Under the pieces are notes generated by a model. The model saw only the letters and a program-made list of their open reading frames with translations. It did not search any database and was not told where the DNA came from. The position numbers were made by a program, and so were the translations under genes. Shown in pieces: positions 55,725-64,000 of a DNA stretch of 64,000 bases. Source of the DNA: Rhodococcus coprophilus NBRC 100603 (GTDB lineage Bacteria; Actinomycetota; Actinomycetes; Mycobacteriales; Mycobacteriaceae); the NCBI RefSeq assembly GCF_001895045.1, contig NZ_BDAM01000010.1, positions 248,001 to 312,000 on the forward strand, given 5' to 3'. Numbering within the stretch: the first letter of the stretch is position 1; each line of letters opens with the position of its first letter.

Positions 55725-56519
55725 CTACCCCCGCAATGCTTCGTCCCGGACGTTCGGCCGAAACACTGCGACCTCTGCCAATGCAGCCGTGGCCGATTCG
55801 ACAGCACCTTCGAACAGCGCTGCGCCGGCTTCAGCCGACGCCGCCGTCGGGTCGCCGATCACTCCGAGGCTGCCGAAGTCGTCGCTGAGCCACCCGAAGC
55901 TCACGGGCTTGCCGAACCCGACGTAGTGGTACTCCGTGAGGTGTTCGGGGACGCTGCGCTCTGCGAGAGACATATCCACCAAGTCCGGACGCAGATGCAA
56001 CATCAGTGACGATTCCTTCGCACCGCCGTGTACACCCATCCCGAGTTCGTCACCGACCGATACGCCACCCTGATCCGCGGGCATGGACGCATGGAGCAAG
56101 AAAGTCTGCAGTCCGAAGCGGCGGCGCAGTTCCCGGCAGGCGACCTGGAGCAGCGCCGAATTACCACCGTGCCCGTTGAAGAAAGCCAGTCGACGACAAG
56201 GGGTCGACGCGACCGAGCGCCCGATATCCACCACGGTGGCCATCATCGTTTCCCACGACAACCACACTGTTCCGGGCGCCCAGTGGTGCTCGTCGGACTT
56301 CGTGTACGCCAGTGGAGGCAGGTGCCACACATCGACGCCACGTGCATGCGCACGTTCGACCGCACTCCGGGCCACCGCATCCGCAACGATCAGATCGGTT
56401 GCCAGAGGAAGATGTGGACCGTGATGCTCGATCGCGCCGGTCGGAACGACGATCACCGAATCGCGTGCGAGGACTGCGCCTGCGGCAGGCCCCGAGAGCT
56501 CGGCCAGATTGCGCGTCAT
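55725..56519 (-). CDS. creatininase-family amidohydrolase
   Basis: A 264-residue creatininase-like metalloenzyme. It shows PTGAIEHHGPHLPLATD (metal Glu/His/Asp), FNGHGGNSALL and GVHGGAKESSLML. The family includes creatinine amidohydrolase, formylpyrimidine deformylases and MftE peptidases, all cutting amide bonds near a di-metal centre. It is the last gene of the six-gene operon, its ATG overlapping the upstream stop (ATGA). I infer hydrolysis of a ring-opened or cyclic amide from the imported heterocycle. Confidence 0.88.
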   Translation of the reverse strand: MTRNLAELSGPAAGAVLARDSVIVVPTGAIEHHGPHLPLATDLIVADAVARSAVERAHARGVDVWHLPPLAYTKSDEHHWAPGTVWLSWETMMATVVDIGRSVASTPCRRLAFFNGHGGNSALLQVACRELRRRFGLQTFLLHASMPADQGGVSVGDELGMGVHGGAKESSLMLHLRPDLVDMSLAERSVPEHLTEYHYVGFGKPVSFGWLSDDFGSLGVIGDPTAASAEAGAALFEGAVESATAALAEVAVFRPNVRDEALRG

Positions 56520-57811
56520 ACGAGCTTGCCCGGATTGAGCAGTCCGTGCGGGTCGACACGTGCGGCGTGCGCCCGGACGGCTTCCACGTTACGGTCCACG
56601 AACCACTGGTGGGGGCTGTGAACAGCGACCCCCAGTTCCCGTAGCCGGTCGATGCCGTCGTAGACCTGCTCCGGGCTGTGGTAGATCCCGTTGAGCATGC
56701 CGATCGGCGCCCTGTGGCCGGCCTCGATGTGCAGCATCGATCCGTCGTACACCTGGTTCACCTCCGCAAAGCGGTCGACCAGTGCGTCGCCGCCGACTTC
56801 CACGTGGAAGTATTTTCCGGGAGCCGTTCTCTGCAGATGCCACGTCGGATGGTTGTACGACAAAGAGGACAGTTTCGCTCCGGTCTGAGGCCCTTGCCGG
56901 ATGTCCTCGACTCGGCCGCCCGCATTCTCGACCATGGCGACCGCCGTATCGAGGGCCTCCACATCGATGATCGAGCGGAGGCTCGCGCGGCCGTGTGGGT
57001 ACCCACGATCGCGCGGCAGTGTGGCGACCACCTGCGGCACATCGGCCGAGACGAGGCGGGGACGGGGCGACAGACGGCCCAATTCCCGCACCATCGGTAG
57101 AGCTTGTTCGAAAGTTTCGAAGCTGCAGAACAATCCACGCCAGTCCTGGAGTGGTTCGAGCCTGACCGTCGCCCGTGCCAGGATGCCCGTGACGCCGTAC
57201 GCGTGCAGATAGGTATCCACCTCCGCTCCGGACACGGATACGAGTTCACTGCTGCCGTCGGCATGTGCAACGTCGAGTGCGGTCACGAACCCGTCCATAT
57301 TCGACCCGTGCGCGATAGTGCCCGTTCCGCCCGAACCACCAGCAAGAAAACCTCCGAGAGAACTCCCCCCGGTCGACGGGTACATCCACAATTGCTGGCC
57401 GTGATCGCGAGCGACGGATTCGAGCGTGGTCATCTTGGCGCCGGCCTCGGCAACTAGGTACCCGTCCCCGATCTCGAGAACCGCAGTCGCACGGGATAAG
57501 TCGACCACGAGCCCGCCGCGCATCGGGATCGCCTGGCCGTAGTTCCCGGTTCCTTTCCCTCGCGGCGTCACCGGGACCGCATGTTCCACCGCCAGAGCGA
57601 CGATCGGCGCCACCTGGTCTGCAGACGACGGATACACCACGAGATCGGCGAGTCCGAGAGGGAGTTGAGCTTCGAGAATCGGTGACATCTTCGCCCAGTC
57701 GGCGGAGGCTTTCCGACGGGCCGCCAAGTCGGTACTCACGCAGTCGGCGCCCACGAGCACCCGAAGCTTGCTGGTGAAGACGTCGAGACGGGATTGGAGA
57801 ACCGAGGTCAC
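56516..57811 (-). CDS. FAD-linked oxidase (VAO/GlcD type)
   Basis: A 431-residue flavoprotein. The FAD-binding-4 domain (about 45-225) shows VTPRGKGTGNYGQAIPMRGG and YPSTGGSSLGGFLAGGSGG, with a C-terminal substrate domain ending in DPHGLLNPGKLV. It resembles glycolate/lactate or aldonolactone oxidases. The GTG at 57811 overlaps the binding-protein stop and its stop overlaps the creatininase start. Probably it oxidises the hydroxy or amine intermediate. Electron acceptor is unknown. Confidence 0.87.
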   Translation of the reverse strand: MTSVLQSRLDVFTSKLRVLVGADCVSTDLAARRKASADWAKMSPILEAQLPLGLADLVVYPSSADQVAPIVALAVEHAVPVTPRGKGTGNYGQAIPMRGGLVVDLSRATAVLEIGDGYLVAEAGAKMTTLESVARDHGQQLWMYPSTGGSSLGGFLAGGSGGTGTIAHGSNMDGFVTALDVAHADGSSELVSVSGAEVDTYLHAYGVTGILARATVRLEPLQDWRGLFCSFETFEQALPMVRELGRLSPRPRLVSADVPQVVATLPRDRGYPHGRASLRSIIDVEALDTAVAMVENAGGRVEDIRQGPQTGAKLSSLSYNHPTWHLQRTAPGKYFHVEVGGDALVDRFAEVNQVYDGSMLHIEAGHRAPIGMLNGIYHSPEQVYDGIDRLRELGVAVHSPHQWFVDRNVEAVRAHAARVDPHGLLNPGKLV

Positions 57812-58974
57812 AGTTCCGCTCCGATCGAGGTGTCGACGAACTGGTTCGTGGCGATGTCGTCCGGTGTGATGTCGGCCTTGATCGACGCCCCGGATTGCTG
57901 AAGGATCGGAACGAACGTGTCGATCGTTTCCTGAATCCGAGCGATGTCGAATTGTCCGACGGCGAGGCCCGGTTCGGCCCCCATGAAGCCCTGCTCCTTC
58001 AACTGGGTCGCGCCGTATTCGGCCACCCCTTCGGAGTAAACCCAGCCGTCGTTGTACTGCGTGACGATGTCGGTGATGATTGCATTTGCCCTGGAGGGGT
58101 CGGCGACGTAGTCGAGAGTCGACTGCTGAATGATCGGCACGAGCTTCGCAAGACATGCCTCGTGCTCGGCAAGCTTGTCGGCACGAACCGAAATCGCCTG
58201 GGGATATACGACATAACCCTCGTCTGCGATAAGGGCCGAGGCGATCGGCCTGCCCCAAGCTCCGACTTCGTTCTCGTATGTGTACGGCTCGGCGGTCGCG
58301 TACCCCTGCTGCACGATCGTAGGGTCGGCAACGAACCGGGCCGGCGCACCGTCGTAGCTGTTGTCGAGCTGGTCTGCCTTCAAGAGCCCCCTGCTCACGA
58401 GCATCGGTCCGAAGACGTTGCCCTGGTTCACCACCACGGTCGCGTCGGACTTGCCGATATCGCCGAGGGTCTTCCAGTCGGGATAAGTTTCCGGATCCCA
58501 CATCAGGATCTGGGGACTCTTCTTCATCAGGGCCGCCACCGCGATCACGGGCTGGCTCTGCGAAGCAGAGATGGCCCCGTCGGTGGTGATCGTGCCGAGC
58601 ATCAGGTCGTCGTCGACGTACAGCTGGGACGAGACCGATTGGAATCCGATGGCCGGACCGCCGGCACGGACGTTCACCGCCACCCCGGTGTCCTTGCCAT
58701 CGGCAACGAGAGTGCCGGTCACACTCTTGCCGGCGGTATCGACGGTGTAGTCGGGTCCTACCAGATTGTAGAGCGGGCCGTGTTCGGCTTCCGGTTCCCA
58801 ATCCATCTGAATGCCGATCACATCCGGACATATCCCGGACAGTGCCTGATCTGCTGCGGCGGGTTCGAGAGAGACGGTCTCCGTCGTGCCGGTTTCCGAA
58901 CTTCCGCATGCACCGAGCACCGCGGTGGACAGGACTATGGTCGCGAGGACCGGAATCGAGCGTGTCGATCGCAC
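57808..58974 (-). CDS. ABC transporter substrate-binding lipoprotein (NMT1/SsuA-like)
   Basis: A 388-residue lipoprotein. The signal peptide ends at the lipobox VLGAC (Cys23), followed by a Thr/Glu linker and a two-lobed periplasmic binding domain of the nitrate/sulfonate/thiamine-precursor class. It lacks the CCCFC motif of ThiY. The GTG at 58974 follows GGAGG, 40 bp after the permease stop. It supplies the cargo to the adjacent permease and ATPase. The ligand is presumably a small nitrogen heterocycle. Confidence 0.88.
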   Translation of the reverse strand: MRSTRSIPVLATIVLSTAVLGACGSSETGTTETVSLEPAAADQALSGICPDVIGIQMDWEPEAEHGPLYNLVGPDYTVDTAGKSVTGTLVADGKDTGVAVNVRAGGPAIGFQSVSSQLYVDDDLMLGTITTDGAISASQSQPVIAVAALMKKSPQILMWDPETYPDWKTLGDIGKSDATVVVNQGNVFGPMLVSRGLLKADQLDNSYDGAPARFVADPTIVQQGYATAEPYTYENEVGAWGRPIASALIADEGYVVYPQAISVRADKLAEHEACLAKLVPIIQQSTLDYVADPSRANAIITDIVTQYNDGWVYSEGVAEYGATQLKEQGFMGAEPGLAVGQFDIARIQETIDTFVPILQQSGASIKADITPDDIATNQFVDTSIGAEL

Positions 58975-59014
58975 AGAATGCCTCCGATGGTGAGTGAGAA
59001 AGCAGGGTCGAGGG

Positions 59015-59893
59015 TCAGTCGGCGGTGTTCGACCGCACCGACGAATGCCAAGAACCGATCGCGGCCTTGGTCAGTGCGGTGACGACGAGGAACACCGTGA
59101 TGCCGTAGAGCGAGGACAGTCCGATCGCCGCATAGAGGTCCTCGGTCTGGAGCCGAGCCCGGTATGTGGTCAGCAGGGTTCCGATTCCTGCCTGGCCCTG
59201 GGTGAAGAACATGTCCCCCACCACCGCACCGATGACAGCGAGTCCGGACGAGATACGCAAACCGGCAAAGATCGACGGGAGAGCACCCGGGAGCTGCAAT
59301 TTGACCAGCCGATGCCACGACGACGCAGAGTTCATGGTGAACAGGTCGTGCATGCTCTTCTCGGTGGAGGTCAGTCCGAACAACGTATTCGAGATCATCG
59401 GAAAGAGCGCGATGATCACACATACGACTGTGCGCGAGAAGAATCCGTAGCCGAACCAGAGACCGATCAGCGGGACGATCGCCAGAATCGGGACGGTTTG
59501 CAGGATGATTGCGTAAGGGTAGAGCGCGCTTTCGAGCCATTTGGTGCGGCTCATCAGGATCGCCGACCCGATCCCGAGCACACAAGCTACGAGGAGTCCC
59601 ACCATGGAGACTTGGGCTGTGAGCCACAAAGCTCGCAACATCGGGCCGAGATGCTCGAAATCGAGCAGAGAGACCTGCACGATCCGGTGCGGCGGAGGCA
59701 ACAGGAACCTGCGCTCGGGTGGGAATACGAGATAACTCACTGCGTACCAGGCGGACACCGCCAGAATAAGGGTCACGATTGCGGGAACCGCAGACAGTAC
59801 TTTGTGCCGCAACAATTCCCGCGGCCGACCCGCCGTCGAGCCGGCTTCCGGGACGAGCAGGGGAGGGCGTGGGGACTCCAGAAGGGTACTCAT
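59015..59893 (-). CDS. ABC transporter permease (SsuC/TauC type)
   Basis: A 292-residue permease with six or seven helices. The cytoplasmic EAA-type loop reads ASSWHRLVKLQLPGALPSIFAG, shared by SsuC/TauC-like permeases (only part needed for recognition). The ATG at 59893 overlaps the ATPase stop (ATGA), which indicates coupled translation. It forms the membrane channel for the import system. Confidence 0.92.
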   Translation of the reverse strand: MSTLLESPRPPLLVPEAGSTAGRPRELLRHKVLSAVPAIVTLILAVSAWYAVSYLVFPPERRFLLPPPHRIVQVSLLDFEHLGPMLRALWLTAQVSMVGLLVACVLGIGSAILMSRTKWLESALYPYAIILQTVPILAIVPLIGLWFGYGFFSRTVVCVIIALFPMISNTLFGLTSTEKSMHDLFTMNSASSWHRLVKLQLPGALPSIFAGLRISSGLAVIGAVVGDMFFTQGQAGIGTLLTTYRARLQTEDLYAAIGLSSLYGITVFLVVTALTKAAIGSWHSSVRSNTAD

Positions 59894-60693
59894 CGGTGGC
59901 CGCCTTCCAGAGCGGTCGAAACCGCAGCTGTGATGTCGGTGAACGATTGTTCGTAGCGCAGTTCCGGTGGACGCGGATACGCGAACGGCACATCGATCTC
60001 GGCGACGATACGGCCGGGACGTGCAGACATCACCACGACGCGGGTGGACAGATAGACCGCTTCGGACACCGAATGTGTGATGAAGAGCCCGGTCACTCCA
60101 GACTGCGCGACGATGCGTTGGAGCTCGACCTGCATCGTGAGCCGAGTGATCTCGTCGAGAGCTCCGAATGGCTCGTCGAACAACATGAGGTCAGGATCGC
60201 CTGCGAACGCCCGAGCGATCGAGACACGCATGCGCATGCCCCCGGACAACTGACCCGGGAGCTGCTTCTCGAAACCGGTGAGGCCCACGAGATCGATTGC
60301 TTCCTGGGCTTTGCGACGGCGCACTGCGCGCGGAACGCCCCGCAACTCCCCTGTCAGTTCGACGTTCGCGCGGACACTGCGCCACGGCAACAACGTCGCC
60401 TCCTGGAACACGTAACCCAGGCGAGCGCCGCCCATACGCACGGTTCCGGCAGTTGGTTCACTGAGCCCGGCCGCGAGGCGCAGCAGCGTCGACTTGCCAC
60501 ATCCGGACGGGCCGACGACGGTGACGAACTCACCAGGAGCCGCCACCAGGCTCACATTGTCGAGAGCCAGTGTCCCGGTAGCAAATCTCTTGGTAACAGA
60601 GTCGAATTCAACTCCATGCCTCCTTACTTCCACTCCGGCCGGGACCGGAGAGGGCAGTCGGCTTCGGGTGGCGAGGACTGTTGCGATGCTCAT
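59890..60693 (-). CDS. ABC transporter ATP-binding protein (SsuB/TauB type)
   Basis: A 267-residue ATPase. Walker A GPSGCGKST, Q-loop FQEATLLPW, signature LSGGM, Walker B LMLFDEPFGALDE and H-loop ITHSVSEA are all intact. The ATG at 60693 overlaps the amidohydrolase stop and its own stop overlaps the permease start. It energises import of the operon's substrate. Confidence 0.93.
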   Translation of the reverse strand: MSIATVLATRSRLPSPVPAGVEVRRHGVEFDSVTKRFATGTLALDNVSLVAAPGEFVTVVGPSGCGKSTLLRLAAGLSEPTAGTVRMGGARLGYVFQEATLLPWRSVRANVELTGELRGVPRAVRRRKAQEAIDLVGLTGFEKQLPGQLSGGMRMRVSIARAFAGDPDLMLFDEPFGALDEITRLTMQVELQRIVAQSGVTGLFITHSVSEAVYLSTRVVVMSARPGRIVAEIDVPFAYPRPPELRYEQSFTDITAAVSTALEGGHR

Positions 60694-61952
60694 GAGCGAA
60701 CCTCCGATTCGAGGGATGCTGCGAGAGGGACGTGTACCGAACTGCTGACGACCGAAGTGGCGACGAGCCGCCCACGATGCAGGACATGTCGAGAGGAAGG
60801 CGCTTCGGCGACTGCTTCGTCGAGGTCGTGCGCTCGAATGGCGAGGAAATCCGCCTGAGCACCTACCGCTACACCTGCCAGAGGCAACGACATGATGTCG
60901 CGCGCCGAAGTGCTTACCGCCTCGTAGGCCTCGGTGGTGGTCAGATGTCCCGCGGTGACCAGCAACATGGCGGTCTCGAGCGCGTCGCTCCGACCGAGGG
61001 GATTGAAGGGATCCCTGACGTTGTCGGCTCCGCCCGCTACGCGGACGCCGGCATCGAGAAGAGCTCGCACCGGCGTGAGACCCCGGGGAGTCGCCACCGG
61101 ATGCCCCCAACCCTGGAGGTAGAGATTGGTGATCGGGAGCGCAACGATCCCGATGCCGGTCGCGCGGACGGCCTCGATCACGTGTGCCCGCACTCCCGGA
61201 TCGACGGTGCCCAGACTCACGCAGTGTCCCGCGGTCACCGGAATGTCGTCGGGCCACCCGCGCACCGTTTCCGCGAGTTCCAGGAGGGTGAGCACATTCG
61301 GATCGAGTTGCTCGTCGGTGTGCATGTCCACGCCCACCCCACGCCGTTTCGCGATCGACAGCAGCCGCTGCAGGGTCGCGCTCGGATCGGGGGCGTGGTG
61401 GGGACTCCCGCCGACAAAGTCGACGCCGAGATCGATTGCTTCTTCGACGATCTCGTCACCCACGTCGTGTGGAGTGAGCGCGGTGAGTTGAATGTCCATG
61501 ACGCTCGCCAGCTCCTCACGAACCTGCAGGAGTGCGTGGACGCCGCGCAGGGGTTCCGGCCCGGGAAGGAGGTCGACGTGTGTCCGGACCGCGGTGGTTC
61601 CGTTGGCCAGCAACGACAGTGCGGCACGTCGGGCGCGCGCTGCGACTCCGGTCACGGTGAGCTGTGCGCTGTAGTCTCTCCAGGCCGTGATGGCAGATGC
61701 AAGGTCGCCCATGGGGGGACGGATCTCGTTCCAGGACAGCGCTTTGTCCAGGTGCGCATGCGGTTCGGCCGGCGCCGGAAGAAGCAGGTAACCGTCGAGA
61801 TCGAGGTCATCGGCCACTACAGCTTCAGGCGTCGCCGGTACAACCGCGGTAACGGTCCCCCCGGACATGTGTACGTCGACGCGAGAACCGTCGGCGGTGG
61901 TTGCCCGCCGCAGAACCGCCACTTCGCGTCCGTGTGCTCGGCTTTCGTCCAC
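60690..61952 (-). CDS. cytosine-deaminase-like amidohydrolase
   Basis: A 420-residue amidohydrolase of the CodA/AtzC branch. Metal and catalytic residues are intact: EPHAHLDKAL, HTDEQLD, AGHCVS and GGADNVRDPFNPLG (Asp retained, the following Asp of CodA replaced by Asn). It should deaminate or hydrolyse a six-membered or related nitrogen ring. The GTG at 61952 is the first codon of the six-gene operon, divergent from an XRE-cupin regulator. Substrate cannot be fixed by sequence alone. Confidence 0.87.
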   Translation of the reverse strand: MDESRAHGREVAVLRRATTADGSRVDVHMSGGTVTAVVPATPEAVVADDLDLDGYLLLPAPAEPHAHLDKALSWNEIRPPMGDLASAITAWRDYSAQLTVTGVAARARRAALSLLANGTTAVRTHVDLLPGPEPLRGVHALLQVREELASVMDIQLTALTPHDVGDEIVEEAIDLGVDFVGGSPHHAPDPSATLQRLLSIAKRRGVGVDMHTDEQLDPNVLTLLELAETVRGWPDDIPVTAGHCVSLGTVDPGVRAHVIEAVRATGIGIVALPITNLYLQGWGHPVATPRGLTPVRALLDAGVRVAGGADNVRDPFNPLGRSDALETAMLLVTAGHLTTTEAYEAVSTSARDIMSLPLAGVAVGAQADFLAIRAHDLDEAVAEAPSSRHVLHRGRLVATSVVSSSVHVPLAASLESEVRS

Positions 61953-61987
61953 GCGGATCCTCCGTTCGACGAGTGCCAGCGCCCCAA

Positions 61988-62006
61988 ATGTAAGTGCTGG
62001 TTACAT
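61988..62006. promoter_or_regulatory. operator-like palindrome in the divergent promoter
   Basis: ATGTAA-GTGCTGG-TTACAT is a perfect 6-7-6 inverted repeat, 36 bp from the amidohydrolase start and 101 bp from the regulator start. A further half-site TGTAAC lies at about 62060. It is the likely binding site of the XRE-cupin protein. Confidence 0.6.
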
Positions 62007-62106
62007 CGAGTTAAGGTAGAGGCCAGGCGTTTCCCCTGGATGAAGGCGTGCGACGATCTTGTAACACTCGCCGACGGCACGGGGACCCGATTCGTAGGAG
62101 GTTTCC

Positions 62107-62700
62107 GTGACGCGTGTCGTCGACGAACAGTCGGTCCGGCTCGGTCGGCAGATCCGACGACTCAGGCGTGCTCAGGGGTTGACTCTCGTGCAGCTGGCAG
62201 AGCGCACCCACCTGACCCACTCGTTTCTGAGTCAGCTCGAACGCGGCCTGACCCGTCCGAGCATGCCGTCGCTCGATCGAATCGCCCGCGCACTCGACAG
62301 CACCCAACCCGCGCTGATGGCAGCCGCCTCCGAACCCGAGTTCGTGCTCACGCCCGGCTTCGAGACCAGGGTGCTGCGCGCCGACGAGGGCCCTGCCGTC
62401 CCCGCAGCTGGTGGACACGCGCGCATGCTGGTCCCGCACGACAGCGTCTTCCATCCCCTGGAGTACGTCGGTACCGAAACAACCGCCGGCACGTACTTCT
62501 CACATCCCGAAGACGAGTTCCTCTATGTTGCATCCGGTTTCGTAACAGTTGAACTCAGAGACGAGGGCTGTCACCGGCTGTCCCCAGGCGATTCGCTGTA
62601 CTACCGCGGCGGGACACCGCATCGTTGGTGGGCATCGGAATCGGACGAACCCGGCTATCGGCTCCTGGTCGTGAAGCAACGAATCCACAACGGACACTGA
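62107..62700 (+). CDS. XRE-cupin transcriptional regulator
   Basis: A 197-residue regulator. The HTH lies at about 15-68 (LGRQIRRLRRAQGLTLVQLA and HSFLSQLERGLTRPSMPSL) and a cupin sensor at about 110-190 (FSHPEDEFLYVASG and GDSLYYRGGTPHRW). Cupin regulators of this type sense pathway ligands. The GTG at 62107 follows AGGAGG. It is divergent from the operon it probably controls. Its stop abuts the converging second amidohydrolase with no base between. Confidence 0.9.
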   Translation: MTRVVDEQSVRLGRQIRRLRRAQGLTLVQLAERTHLTHSFLSQLERGLTRPSMPSLDRIARALDSTQPALMAAASEPEFVLTPGFETRVLRADEGPAVPAAGGHARMLVPHDSVFHPLEYVGTETTAGTYFSHPEDEFLYVASGFVTVELRDEGCHRLSPGDSLYYRGGTPHRWWASESDEPGYRLLVVKQRIHNGH

Positions 62701-64000
62701 TCAAGGCGTTCGGTCGGCCAACAACTTCCGCAGAGAACCCACGATCTCCCGCTCGTCGCCAGAGACCAACTCGCCGTCACGGACCACCACCCTGCCCGCG
62801 ACCACGACGTGCCGGGGCCTGCGGCCGGGCGCAGCCCACAGCAACCCTGCAACCGGGTCGGCAACTCCTACGTCGGCCACCCCCGCAACGTCCCAGACAC
62901 AAAGGTCCGCCGCCGCACCGACCTCGAGAGTGCCCAACTCGGGCCGTCCCAAGCCTGCGGCTCCACCGGATGTGGCCGCCGCCAGGACTTCACGAGCCGG
63001 TATCGGCCGACCCACCAGGGGTGCCACCTGCATCGCAAGTCGCGCATCGGCGAGGAGGTGCCCGGCATCGTTGCTGCCGCCGCCACTCGTACCCAGGCCC
63101 ACGACGACACCGGCATCCAGCAACGCCGCAACCGGCGCGATGCCCCACCCCATCGGCAGGTCGCATCCCGGCGCATGGGTTGCCGACACACCGGCAGCTG
63201 CGAGTCGCGTGATCTCCACGTCCGTCAGGTCACACAAATGGGCGAGGGTCACATCGGGCGCAAGCCACCCCCACTCGTCGAGCAGCTCGATCGGCCGGCG
63301 ACCGTAACGCTCCTGAGCGACCGCCACGTCGACCTGTTCGTTGGCCTGTGTGCGGCGGCGCAGGCCGTACTTCGCAGCTACCGCCGCAAGGGCGTCGAAC
63401 GTCTCGCGCGAATCACTGTGCACTCCGGCCGGGCCGACGGCCAACTGCACCATGCCGTCCTTCGTCACCCCTCCGTCACCGACTGTGAACCAATGTGCGG
63501 CAATCGCTTCCGCCGACTCTCCGGCCGCATACGGGTCGTCCTTGGCGCTTCCGCGCACGAACACCAGTCGTACGTGAAGTTCCTCGGCTGCTCCGCGTAC
63601 CGCGTCGGCGAATTCTACGGTCGATGCCGCGGTACGACCCGCGGGCCAAGTCAGATGATGATCCGCGACAGTGGTGACGCCACACAACAGAGCTTCCGCG
63701 AGTCCGGCGCGCGCAGCGGCAGCGCCCAACTCCGGATCGGTGCCGGTGGACTCGTATGCCGCGGCCATGGTGGGCAGCCACTCCGCCATCGGAACCCCAC
63801 GCGTTCCAGGAATCGTGCGGAATGCCGTCTGGAACAGATGATGGTGAGCATTGACCAAACCCGGCGTGACGACACAGCCGGACACGTCCAGTACCTCGGC
63901 ACCCTGCACCGCGTCCTCGACAATGACGCCGTCCGCGCAGTGGAGGTCTCCGGAGCCCTCACCCGCGGGCCCGAGAAGGAGTCGCTCTGCTCCGGTGAGG
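62701..64000 (-). CDS. 8-oxoguanine-deaminase-like amidohydrolase with changed metal ligands (5' end outside window)
   Basis: At least 433 residues, open through the right edge, so only a short N-terminus is missing. It resembles 8-oxoguanine deaminase and triazine hydrolases: PGLVNAHHHLFQT, LAHLCDL and GSNDAGHLLADAR are recognisable. The usual HTHLAE is RTQANE here (Gln at 63346-63348) and GVDGS is GTSGG (Ser at 63085-63087), so two of the expected metal ligands are lost. It may be inactive, use another metal site, or do different chemistry. It converges with the XRE-cupin gene. Confidence 0.85.
   Translation of the reverse strand, partial: LTGAERLLLGPAGEGSGDLHCADGVIVEDAVQGAEVLDVSGCVVTPGLVNAHHHLFQTAFRTIPGTRGVPMAEWLPTMAAAYESTGTDPELGAAAARAGLAEALLCGVTTVADHHLTWPAGRTAASTVEFADAVRGAAEELHVRLVFVRGSAKDDPYAAGESAEAIAAHWFTVGDGGVTKDGMVQLAVGPAGVHSDSRETFDALAAVAAKYGLRRRTQANEQVDVAVAQERYGRRPIELLDEWGWLAPDVTLAHLCDLTDVEITRLAAAGVSATHAPGCDLPMGWGIAPVAALLDAGVVVGLGTSGGGSNDAGHLLADARLAMQVAPLVGRPIPAREVLAAATSGGAAGLGRPELGTLEVGAAADLCVWDVAGVADVGVADPVAGLLWAAPGRRPRHVVVAGRVVVRDGELVSGDEREIVGSLRKLLADRTP

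Overview
The window is high-GC actinobacterial DNA with SD-led, leaderless and GTG starts and many overlapping start/stop codons. Gene content points to a mycolic-acid-containing member of the Mycobacteriales, most likely Rhodococcus or a close relative. Markers are an AftD arabinofuranosyltransferase, a DUF3068 protein, a TmaT-like acyltransferase, LpqI, FadE5/FadA2/FabG4/HtdX and a KstR-type operator. From memory, 24-56 kb follows the order of the M. tuberculosis Rv0223c-Rv0244c region, with extra genes inserted. The species was not determined.

Region 1 (1-10 kb) holds metabolic and stress genes. These are a left-truncated glutamate decarboxylase, a formate/nitrite-type channel with cyanase and an alpha/beta hydrolase (probable cyanate use), a DUF2156 lysyltransferase-like protein, an ArsR-SRPBCC pair with a clear palindromic operator, a GAF-ANTAR regulator, an alcohol dehydrogenase, TerB, a DUF1206 membrane protein and a DoxX-like protein. 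Region 2 (10-25 kb) holds a bifunctional type B PutA, an SGNH hydrolase, a TetR-MFS efflux pair, type I AroD, an alpha/beta hydrolase divergent from an SDR-P450 pair, FabH with a secreted HNH nuclease, and a methyltransferase.

Region 3 (25-37 kb) is the fatty-acid block: fadE5, an aldehyde/alcohol dehydrogenase operon, a VanW-type cell-wall protein, fadA2, fabG4-htdX and a TetR gene. A shared palindrome (TTAC-N6-GTAA/G) lies upstream of fadE5, between fadA2 and fabG4, and upstream of tetR. I infer one small regulon. Region 4 (37-52 kb) is envelope glycobiology: lpqI, usp, isochorismate synthase, a DUF2613 peptide, aftD, tmaT-like acyltransferase, DUF3068, a MOP-type flippase, a polytopic membrane protein, a GT4 glycosyltransferase and a methyltransferase. 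Several of these genes overlap at converging 3' ends.

Region 5 (52-64 kb) starts with a ROK kinase, a CBS protein, a small acidic protein and an aldehyde dehydrogenase preceded by a perfect KstR-motif match. It then enters a tightly coupled six-gene operon on the minus strand: a cytosine-deaminase-like amidohydrolase, ABC ATPase, permease, substrate-binding lipoprotein, FAD-linked oxidase and creatininase-family amidase. A divergent XRE-cupin regulator and a second amidohydrolase, which lacks two usual metal ligands and runs off the right edge, complete it. This looks like an uncharacterised pathway for uptake and breakdown of a nitrogen heterocycle and is the best candidate for a new system. 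No rRNA, tRNA, insertion sequence, prophage or CRISPR array was seen.
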